DNA from: Verrucomicrobiota bacterium
Lineage (GTDB): Bacteria; Verrucomicrobiota; Verrucomicrobiia; Limisphaerales; UBA9464
Reading direction: 5' to 3'
Length of the DNA: 5,530 bases
NCBI GenBank assembly: GCA_026397675.1
Contig: JAPLUH010000325.1
Span: 1-5,530, forward strand
In this document: positions 1 to 4,945 of the stretch, piece after piece
Numbering within the stretch: the first letter of the stretch is position 1
Layout of the letters: every line of letters starts with the position of its first letter
Position numbers and translations under genes: made by a program
The notes under the pieces: generated by a model
Seen by the model: only the letters and a program-made list of their open reading frames with translations
Databases searched by the model: none
Told to the model about the DNA's origin: nothing

Positions 1-64
1 CTTGGATTTGGATGGGTGTGCTGACTGACCGAAGGTGTTTATTTTGATCAATAGATCGGCTTAG

Positions 65-1807
65 ATGTTACAATTGTCACTGTCAATGAAACCCAATTTG
101 CCTGCTATGGGGCGACTTCTCTATCTGAGTGGGGCTTATAACCAGACGCGGTCTATTCTAATCCTGTGTGCGCTGATCTTTGGTGGCGTGTGTGGAAGGG
201 TTCACGCGATCGATGACATTCCTGAAGGCGGATTCCGTTGGATTCAGGGCTACGACGGGAATGAACCCACGGCCGGACTTCGTGTTGATGGACGGCTTCG
301 GATCGAAGCCCCGGACGAGCCTCAGTCGGTGGGCATTAATCTCAGTTCAGGGCGAATTGACGTGGGCACCACCGGAGAGATTCTCGTGCAATATGGCCCG
401 GGTGGTTCCCGGTTCATCAACGGCGATCTGGTGAACGAAGGGTTGGTTTCCCTCAAGTCGGTGCTCCTCTTCAGACGGGATGGGGCCGAGTGGGTCAACC
501 GGGGTGTCATCGAGGCCGCTCATTACATGGGGCTGGCGATCACCGGCAAGGGTGCTCGTTTTCGGCAGGTTTCCGGGGAGATTCGTGTGGCCGGACCCTC
601 GAGCCGGTTTGAATTCTATAACCAAAGTCGTTTTATTTACGAGGGAGGCCACGTGTTCGCCCGACCCTTGTTGGTTGCAGCCTCGGCGGAGGTCGCGTCC
701 GAGACGACCCAAGAACTAACTCTCCGGTTTGCGGCCCAAGGATCGTCTCTTGAGGGACGTTTTCCAGGCGACTTGTCCATCGTCGTAGCCTCAGACGATA
801 CCTTTGGTCCCAGCAGCCTGCTTCTCAACACGGTGACCCCGATCGAAGGATTGGTGGAGTTGGTTGCTGCCTCCGGAAGCCCTGGTGCGTTGCTGCAATT
901 GCCCAATTCAGGAATGACGCTCGCGCCGCGGGGTATTTTGCGGGTGAAGCCCGGGGCCGGCCTCTCTGAGATCCGCGGACCCTTGGCCGTAGAGGGGTTG
1001 CTCGACGTTCAAGGTTTTGCCCAATGGGCCACCTCGGGGGAATCACTCACCAATCGGGGCAAGATCCGTCTGCCATTCGGTGGGCGGCTCCAAGTCTCTG
1101 CGCCGTTGGTCCAGACGGCAGGTATACTCCAGGTCGAAGGCGGCGAATTGGGCTTGTCCCAGGGGCTGAGTCTTGAGGGCGGAACCTTGATCGCGGCGGG
1201 TATTTTATCGGGACACCTCACCAATGGCGCTCTGGCGGTGGTTGATCAAGAGCAGCCGGGGCGAGTTCGCGGAGAATGGACCCAGACCTCTAAAGGGACC
1301 CTTCAAGTACGGGTTCGCGAAACCACCGTCGAGGCCGAGACGGCCTTGCAGGTGACAGGCCCATTGAACTTGCGCGGCACCCTGGAAGTCGTCTTGGCAG
1401 ACGGTGTCCGGCTTTCCCGCGGGGCGGTATTGAGGCTGGTTAAAGCTGACAGCCTCAACGGTTGGTTTGAACGGCTCGTATTGCCTCCGCTCGAGGCTGG
1501 GTTGCACTGGCAGGTGGTGCCTTCCGAGGACGAAGTTTGCTTGAGTGTTCGAGACACGCCTCCGCCGGTGCTCATCGAGTGGGTGCAGCGCGCCTCGGGC
1601 GACCGTGTCCGAGTCAGCGGTCCCTGGAGTCTGGAGACCAAAGCGGTCCTTCGGGTCTCCCACGATCTGAGGAGCTGGACGACCGTCGAGCGCCGGAGTC
1701 CTTTTGCGGGTATGACGTGGTTCCCGGTGCCCAAGGCCGACGAATCGGGTGCCGATGGTCTGACGGTGTATCAGGCGATCCTCAGCCCTGTGAGTTCTCC
1801 GGACTGA
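65..1807 (+). CDS. Exported beta-helix-like protein of unknown function
   Basis: I do not recognise a specific family; no catalytic motif is visible. The 580-residue product has a hydrophobic stretch at about residues 31-44 followed by Val-His-Ala at 46-48, which fits a signal peptidase I site, so it is probably exported. Cys43 is preceded by Val, which argues against a lipobox. The mature part is rich in Gly, Val and Leu with short alternating strands. It repeats an Asn-x-Gly rung (L-V-N-E-G near 122-126, W-V-N-R-G near 143-147, L-T-N-R-G near 328-332, L-T-N-G near 385-388), as in haemagglutinin- or autotransporter-like beta-helices. Residues 505-580 form a separate tail with S-H-D-L-R-S-W at 532-538, resembling a C-terminal module common in Verrucomicrobiota secreted proteins (family recollection). 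The start is uncertain: none of the ATGs at 65, 86 and 107 has a clear ribosome binding site, and the n-region is long even from 107. No outer-membrane barrel or sorting signal is evident. Confidence 0.85.
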   Translation: MLQLSLSMKPNLPAMGRLLYLSGAYNQTRSILILCALIFGGVCGRVHAIDDIPEGGFRWIQGYDGNEPTAGLRVDGRLRIEAPDEPQSVGINLSSGRIDVGTTGEILVQYGPGGSRFINGDLVNEGLVSLKSVLLFRRDGAEWVNRGVIEAAHYMGLAITGKGARFRQVSGEIRVAGPSSRFEFYNQSRFIYEGGHVFARPLLVAASAEVASETTQELTLRFAAQGSSLEGRFPGDLSIVVASDDTFGPSSLLLNTVTPIEGLVELVAASGSPGALLQLPNSGMTLAPRGILRVKPGAGLSEIRGPLAVEGLLDVQGFAQWATSGESLTNRGKIRLPFGGRLQVSAPLVQTAGILQVEGGELGLSQGLSLEGGTLIAAGILSGHLTNGALAVVDQEQPGRVRGEWTQTSKGTLQVRVRETTVEAETALQVTGPLNLRGTLEVVLADGVRLSRGAVLRLVKADSLNGWFERLVLPPLEAGLHWQVVPSEDEVCLSVRDTPPPVLIEWVQRASGDRVRVSGPWSLETKAVLRVSHDLRSWTTVERRSPFAGMTWFPVPKADESGADGLTVYQAILSPVSSPD

Positions 1808-1905
1808 CCTTCATTGGTTGGCGGCGGCCGATTTGAAACAATCCCCCGGCAATGCCATCGCTGGGCAATTCCAATATCCTCGATTCAGGTGCATCTTGGG
1901 CGGGG

Positions 1906-1911
1906 GATAAT
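1906..1911 (+). promoter_or_regulatory. Weak candidate -10 box ahead of the small gene and mnmE
   Basis: GATAAT matches the sigma-70 -10 consensus at five of six bases and lies about 55 bp before the ATG at 1967, in the 159-bp gap after the exported-protein gene. No good -35 box lies 16-18 bp upstream; the best is TTCAGG at 1884-1889, with three of six matches. A five-codon ATG...TGA mini-ORF (1914-1931) falls in the would-be leader. The call rests on one hexamer and on the expectation that the next gene pair needs its own promoter. Confidence 0.2.
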
Positions 1912-1966
1912 CCATGACGGTCGTGATTTGACCCCGGGGAGTCGTTGGCAGCACATTGTGCGGCAC

Positions 1967-2218
1967 ATGACGGCATTGGAATCGGAGATCTTGGAGGCGT
2001 TGGTTCGCTTGGAGAATGTGGCTACCGCGGGAACGACGGGCCAACCGGAAAGTGTGCTGCCCATCGTGAAGCGTTTGAGTGAACTCACCCACGCGTTGCC
2101 TCCGGGAACCTCGCCCGACTTGCTGCATTACCTCCACAAGCGCAGCTACGAGAAGGCTCGCTTCTGGCTCCAGGGGCGCGATGCGGAGAATGCTCAAGGC
2201 AATTGCGGTCACGTCTGA
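1967..2218 (+). CDS. Small helical protein of unknown function, upstream of mnmE
   Basis: The function is unknown. From the ATG at 1967 the product is 83 residues. It starts with an amphipathic helix (M-T-A-L-E-S-E-I-L-E-A-L), has a Gly/Pro-containing linker, a second helix (V-L-P-I-V-K-R-L-S-E-L) and a polar C-terminal segment with L-H-Y-L-H-K-R-S-Y-E-K-A-R and then G-R-D-A-E-N-A-Q-G-N-C-G-H-V. There is no signal peptide or membrane segment, so it is probably cytoplasmic. The C-terminal half resembles small hypothetical proteins of Verrucomicrobiota as I remember them, but I cannot verify this here. Its stop lies 15 bp before the mnmE start, so the two are probably co-transcribed. The frame stays open upstream to a TTG at 1814, but the added residues look noncoding. 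No clear Shine-Dalgarno precedes 1967, and an in-frame GTG at 1958 is an alternative start. Confidence 0.72.
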   Translation: MTALESEILEALVRLENVATAGTTGQPESVLPIVKRLSELTHALPPGTSPDLLHYLHKRSYEKARFWLQGRDAENAQGNCGHV

Positions 2219-2233
2219 GGTTGAGCTGTTTTT

Positions 2234-3589
2234 GTGAATCCTTCCGACACCATCGCAGCCGTGGCGACCCCTCCAGGGACCGGAGGACTGGCCGTCCTGC
2301 GCCTCTCAGGAAGGGAGGCTTTGAGCGTGGCCGACCGATGTCTGAGGTCGGCCAGCGGTCGATTGCCCTCCTCGTTCACGCCGCGGATGGCCATTCTCGG
2401 GGAAGTCCACCGCCAGGGAATACGCGTGGATGAAGCCGTGCTCACGGTCTTCCGTGGGGCCAAGTCCTTCACGGGCGAGGACACGGTGGAGATCGCCTGC
2501 CATGGCGGAATCCTTCTGACTCGTCGTGTCTTGGAGACCGTGTTGGCCGCAGGCGCTCGCCCGGCCGAGCCGGGGGAGTTTACCGCCAGGGCCTTCCTCA
2601 ATGGGCGCATGGATCTCGCTCAGGCCGAGGCGGTCGCCGACCTGATCCACGCCCAGACCGACCGCGCCCTGGGCACCGCCCGTGCGCAATTGGCCGGAGC
2701 GTTGTCGCGCCGCATCGAAGTTTTGCGCGATTCCCTCATGGGCGTCCTCGCGCATATCGAGGCCCATATCGATTTTCCGGATGAAGACATCTCCCCGGAC
2801 ACGACCGCTGTACTGACGTCGAAGCTCCGGTCGGCACTGGACGGAATCGACGCGTTGCTGCGCACGGCGCGCGAGGGACGTTTCTTGCGGCAGGGGGTTC
2901 GCACGGCCTTGGTAGGGCGACCCAATGCGGGCAAATCGTCGTTGCTCAATCGCCTGTTGGGACACGAGCGAGCGATCGTCTCTCCGGTGGCAGGAACAAC
3001 CCGGGACACTTTGGAAGAAGTGGCTCAGGTTCGGGGCATTCCGCTGGTCCTGGTGGATACCGCTGGCCTTCGGGAATCGGAGGATGCGGTGGAACGGGAG
3101 GGGATCCGGCGAAGTCGCGAGGCGGCCGCGGAGGCGGAGTTGATCTTGCACATCGTCGACGCGTCGGTGCCGTGGTCCATCGAGGAGGAGGCACTGGTGG
3201 CGGCGTGGGCGGGCAAAGGCCGCATTTGCGTTTCCAACAAATGCGACCTGCCTGGGGCGCAGGTTCACCCGGGCTCGGTCCCGGTGAGTTGCCGGACCGG
3301 AGTCGGCTTGGACGACCTGGAGCGGGCCATCGAAGAACAATTGATCTCCAAGAGTATCGGCGGTAGCGGAGACGATGGAGTGGCCATTGGAGTCCGCCAT
3401 CAGCGCGTGCTGGAGCGGGCTCGGGAGGCGGTCCTCCAGACGTGTTCGGGGCTGGAGAGCCAGCAAACCCTGGAGTTGGTGGCCTTTGAACTGAGGGTGG
3501 CCCTAACGGCCTTAGGAGAGGTGGTCGGCAAGACCTCCGTCGACGATTTGCTGGACTCCATCTTCAGCCAGTTTTGCCTCGGTAAGTGA
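2234..3589 (+). CDS. mnmE: tRNA uridine-5-carboxymethylaminomethyl modification GTPase MnmE
   Basis: MnmE is a cytoplasmic, potassium-stimulated GTPase. With MnmG it installs the (carboxymethyl)aminomethyl group at C5 of wobble U34 in a set of tRNAs, using a folate one-carbon unit. The 451 residues match the usual length of about 450. The N-terminal folate-binding domain begins with D-T-I-A-A-V-A-T-P-P-G at 5-15, and the conserved E-P-G-E-F-T-x-R-A-F-L-N-G runs from 122 to 134. The GTPase motifs are G-R-P-N-A-G-K-S (228-235, P-loop), G-T-T-R-D (254-258, switch I), D-T-A-G (275-278) with Glu287 matching the catalytic switch II glutamate, and N-K-C-D (335-338). The helical domain ends in C-L-G-K with Cys448, the family's conserved C-terminal cysteine motif (usually C-I-G-K). 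The GTG start is chosen because it places the N-terminus correctly; a GAGG at 2217-2220 lies 13 bp upstream and overlaps the previous stop codon. mnmG is not in this window. Confidence 0.97.
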   Translation: MNPSDTIAAVATPPGTGGLAVLRLSGREALSVADRCLRSASGRLPSSFTPRMAILGEVHRQGIRVDEAVLTVFRGAKSFTGEDTVEIACHGGILLTRRVLETVLAAGARPAEPGEFTARAFLNGRMDLAQAEAVADLIHAQTDRALGTARAQLAGALSRRIEVLRDSLMGVLAHIEAHIDFPDEDISPDTTAVLTSKLRSALDGIDALLRTAREGRFLRQGVRTALVGRPNAGKSSLLNRLLGHERAIVSPVAGTTRDTLEEVAQVRGIPLVLVDTAGLRESEDAVEREGIRRSREAAAEAELILHIVDASVPWSIEEEALVAAWAGKGRICVSNKCDLPGAQVHPGSVPVSCRTGVGLDDLERAIEEQLISKSIGGSGDDGVAIGVRHQRVLERAREAVLQTCSGLESQQTLELVAFELRVALTALGEVVGKTSVDDLLDSIFSQFCLGK

Positions 3590-3618
3590 GTCGTCAGCGC
3601 AGGGTGTCGATGAAATGG

Positions 3619-3654
3619 GTCGGTGGGCTGGACAAGGTTTGTCCGCCTCCCGAC
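3619..3654. repeat. Strong imperfect hairpin 30 bp after mnmE
   Basis: A 36-base inverted repeat folds into three stacked helices: GTCGG/CCGAC (5 bp), GGGC/GCCT (4 bp with one G-U pair) and GGACAA/TTGTCC (6 bp). These are separated by one T/C mismatch and one bulged T, and closed by a GGT loop. That gives 15 base pairs in 36 nt. It may end the mnmE transcript or protect its 3' end, but no T-run follows on either strand, so it is not a standard intrinsic terminator. It could instead be one copy of a dispersed palindromic (REP-like) repeat. Only one copy occurs in this window. Confidence 0.6.
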
Positions 3655-3746
3655 AAAGGGGGGCGAGCCCTAAAAATCGAGTTCAGGGAGTTTATGTCCA
3701 GCGAACCCCGTCGGCAGATCTTCCAGTGGCCATAATCGCTGGTTCC

Positions 3747-3789
3747 AAAAAAGTTCCAGACCGGGCGCAAAAAAACACCAACCTATTAT
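3747..3789 (+). promoter_or_regulatory. A-tracts and TATTAT in the ydcH leader
   Basis: An A6 run (3747-3752) and an A7 run (3769-3775) have centres about 22 bp apart, close to two helical turns, in otherwise GC-rich DNA. TATTAT at 3784-3789 touches the ydcH ATG and is too close to act as a -10 box for it. CATAAT at 3731-3736 is a better-placed -10 candidate but lacks a clear -35. No Shine-Dalgarno precedes the ATG, so the A-rich leader may aid translation instead. This is inferred from composition only. Confidence 0.25.
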
Positions 3790-3790
3790 T

Positions 3791-4060
3791 ATGCACTCCG
3801 TCCTGAACCACTCCCTCGTCCTCGATTTCCCCCAGTTCAAGGAAACCATTCATGCGCTGAAATTGAGCAACGCCCACTTCAAGCACCTGCTGGACCGATA
3901 CCAAACAGTGGACAATGAAATTGTTCGGATTGAAACCGAGTTGGAGCCGGCTTCGGACGCGCGGACACAGCAGTTGAAGCACAGTCGCTTGCAGCTCAAA
4001 GATGAGTTGATTGGGTTGATCTCATCCGTCCGGCAGATGCGTCGGTTGGTTATGGGCTGA
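3791..4060 (+). CDS. ydcH: DUF465/YdcH-family small coiled-coil protein
   Basis: The 89-residue product matches the YdcH (DUF465) family, whose role is not established. The core spans about residues 16-78 and shows the family pattern: H-A-L-K-L-S-N-x-H-F at 21-30, a D-x-E-x-x-R-I-E-x-E-L segment at 41-51, E-P-A-S-D at 52-56, and L-K-H-S-R-L-Q-L-K-D-E-L at 62-73. It should form two helices packed as a hairpin or coiled coil. It is cytoplasmic, with no signal peptide or membrane span, and about 15 residues longer than the E. coli protein, with extra residues at both ends. The start follows the family N-terminus loosely; the next in-frame ATG is too far downstream. There is no visible Shine-Dalgarno. 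The gene stands alone, 201 bp after mnmE and 360 bp before fdsG, with no contextual clue to its job. The last codons and stop lie within a 10-bp tandem repeat. Confidence 0.9.
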   Translation: MHSVLNHSLVLDFPQFKETIHALKLSNAHFKHLLDRYQTVDNEIVRIETELEPASDARTQQLKHSRLQLKDELIGLISSVRQMRRLVMG

Positions 4061-4090
4061 ATGGGGCTGAATGGGGCGGTATGGGTGCCG
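4051..4090 (+). repeat. Decaying 10-bp tandem repeat at the ydcH stop codon
   Basis: Four consecutive decamers start at 4051, 4061, 4071 and 4081: TATGGGCTGA, ATGGGGCTGA, ATGGGGCGGT and ATGGGTGCCG. The first two differ at two positions and later units drift further. The first unit contains the last codons and the TGA of ydcH; the second would supply a spurious ATG start. Replication slippage is the simplest origin. Confidence 0.6.
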
Positions 4091-4255
4091 GGGCAATTCA
4101 GGCTTCAATCTGAGGCTTTGAATAGTGCCCCGGATGATCAGTGGATCTGGGTCCCTGGATGGGGTTTACCAAAGCTCGAGGGCGACGGTGTGCTGAAAGC
4201 GGGGCCTCCTGTCGGTATAAGAGGTCGATCTTGGATTCAGCGCGCCGTTGCCTCT

Positions 4256-4309
4256 GTCGTTTCCGGGCGACGCGTGTCGGCAAATTCCCAAGAGTGATGA
4301 GGAAACGAC
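4256..4309. repeat. Nine-bp perfect inverted repeat inside the spacer
   Basis: GTCGTTTCC at 4256-4264 is the exact reverse complement of GGAAACGAC at 4301-4309, enclosing 36 bases. A small CGAC/GTCG stem with a four-base loop sits inside the enclosed part. It could fold in RNA transcribed from either strand. It may simply be part of the larger inverted-repeat-bounded segment. No function can be assigned. Confidence 0.45.
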
Positions 4310-4359
4310 GAACGCAGTTTATCCGGATGGCCGAGGGTTTTTTTGAGAGAGTTGGCTTA

Positions 4360-4384
4360 AACCTCAGACCTTGAACCTCAGGCC
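4360..4384 (+). repeat. 11-bp direct repeat upstream of fdsG
   Basis: AACCTCAGACC (4360-4370) and AACCTCAGGCC (4374-4384) match at 10 of 11 positions with a 14-bp period, ending 36 bp before the fdsG start and covering the candidate -35 TTGAAC. It might be a tandem regulator site, or just the internal repeat of the right inverted end described for 4091-4385. Confidence 0.4.
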
Positions 4385-4420
4385 CTGTGCGGCGACTATT
4401 CGCAAACAGAACCCCACCAG

Positions 4421-4945
4421 ATGGAATCACGGCTTCAAGCCAACACATCGCCGACAGTGCTCGGGACTCAGGACCTATTGGCAACGATTGACTCGGTGAT
4501 CGCTGCCAATCGCTCCGTGGCTGGAGCCTTGCTCCCGATGCTGCACGGGATCCAGGACCTCCTGGGTTATGTTCCCAGCACCGCGGTGCCCCGGCTCGCC
4601 GATGCCCTAAACCTGTCGCAGGCAGAGGTTCATGGCGTGCTGAGTTTCTATCACGACTTCCGCACCGTGCCGCCCGGTCGCCACATCTTGCGCCTCTGTC
4701 GGGCTGAGGCCTGCCAAGCCATGGGTTGTGACGCCCTGGAAACCCACCTTCAAAAACGGCACGGCCTGACTTTCCATGAAACGTCCACCGATGGCGCCGT
4801 CACGTTGGAACCCGTCTATTGTCTCGGAAATTGCGCCTGTGCTCCTTCCTTGCTGGTCGATGGTGAAGTTCGAGGGCGTGTGACCTCAGAAAAGCTGGAT
4901 CGCTGGATCCAGGAGTTGCGGGCCAACGCAGGAGGAAATCCATGA
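4421..4945 (+). CDS. fdsG: NAD-dependent formate dehydrogenase gamma subunit (NuoE-like)
   Basis: FdsG is the thioredoxin-fold [2Fe-2S] subunit of soluble NAD+-dependent molybdenum formate dehydrogenase, homologous to NuoE of complex I. It sits beside FdsB in the diaphorase part of the enzyme. The 174 residues have the usual layout: a helical N-terminal domain with G-Y-V-P at 49-52 and V-H-G-V-L-S-F-Y at 70-77, then the cluster domain. The four expected ligands are Cys93 and Cys98 (C-x4-C) and Cys134 and Cys138 (C-x3-C, in Y-C-L-G-N-C). Cys103 and Cys140 are extra. The next gene, fdsB, starts inside the stop codon (ATGA), so translation is probably coupled. FdsG rather than a complex I NuoE is preferred because the downstream partner is of FdsB type. 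The ATG at 4421 lacks a visible Shine-Dalgarno, but the protein length fits the family. Confidence 0.9.
   Translation: MESRLQANTSPTVLGTQDLLATIDSVIAANRSVAGALLPMLHGIQDLLGYVPSTAVPRLADALNLSQAEVHGVLSFYHDFRTVPPGRHILRLCRAEACQAMGCDALETHLQKRHGLTFHETSTDGAVTLEPVYCLGNCACAPSLLVDGEVRGRVTSEKLDRWIQELRANAGGNP
4930..4935 (+). promoter_or_regulatory. Shine-Dalgarno site of fdsB
   Basis: AGGAGG lies six bases before the ATG at 4942, inside the last codons of fdsG. It is the only consensus-strength ribosome binding site in the window and fixes the fdsB start, which overlaps the fdsG stop. Confidence 0.9.

Larger units (their letters stand above)
4091..4385. repeat. Possible MITE-like segment with imperfect inverted ends
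   Basis: The left end (4091-4123) and the reverse complement of the right end (about 4355-4385) share, in the same order, GGGC, AGG, TTCAA, TCTGAGG, TTT and AA, separated by one- to three-base differences or indels. That gives about 24 matched positions over about 30. The 295-bp interval has no gene, which fits a small non-autonomous element or a dispersed intergenic repeat. No clear target-site duplication exists; GTGCCG (4085-4090) and GTGCGG (4387-4392) flank it but are weak. No transposase is near. Chance similarity is not excluded. Confidence 0.33.
4061..4420. other. 360-bp gene-free spacer between ydcH and fdsG
   Basis: No convincing gene is seen on either strand. The short open frames here have no recognisable domain, no ribosome binding site and low-complexity Arg/Pro-rich products typical of shadow frames. 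The stretch holds tandem decamers at its left end, a segment bounded by inverted repeats (4091-4385), hairpins inside it (GGCCTC/GAGGTC at 4203-4226 and the 9-bp pair at 4256-4309), a T7 run at 4338-4344 and an 11-bp direct repeat just before fdsG. A promoter for fdsG should lie here; TTGAAC at 4371-4376 with ACTATT at 4395-4400 is the best but weak sigma-70-like pair. I find no convincing sigma-54 -24/-12 element. Confidence 0.7.

Noticed and set aside
44..51. TTGATCAA palindrome before the first gene
   Set aside because: An isolated 8-bp palindrome with no partner site or promoter context is expected by chance.
185..196. Lipoprotein signal at Cys43 of the exported protein
   Set aside because: The residue before the cysteine is Val, not Gly, Ala or Ser, so it does not fit a lipobox; a V-H-A signal peptidase I site follows instead.
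1932..1939. CCCCGGGG palindrome in the spacer before the small gene
   Set aside because: It does not extend outward into a stem with a loop, and such short GC palindromes are common in GC-rich DNA.
1814..1966. N-terminal extension of the 83-residue protein to a TTG start
   Set aside because: The extra 51 residues do not resemble coding sequence, the TTG has no ribosome binding site, and a helical start at the 1967 ATG is more natural.
2306..3466. A 386-codon open frame on the - strand
   Set aside because: It lies entirely antisense to mnmE, which has every family motif. The product is rich in Arg, Gln and His with no recognisable domain, so it is a shadow of a GC-rich coding region.
4061..4297. 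A 78-codon open frame on the + strand right after ydcH
   Set aside because: Its ATG arises from the second decamer of the tandem repeat, and the product has no recognisable features or periodicity.
4338..4344. T7 run as an intrinsic terminator
   Set aside because: Only a three-base-pair stem can form directly upstream, which is too weak, and no gene ends nearby on the + strand.
4098..4484. A 128-codon open frame on the - strand across the spacer and into fdsG
   Set aside because: It overlaps the confident fdsG start, has no ribosome binding site or domain, and its Arg/Pro-rich product looks like translated intergenic repeat.
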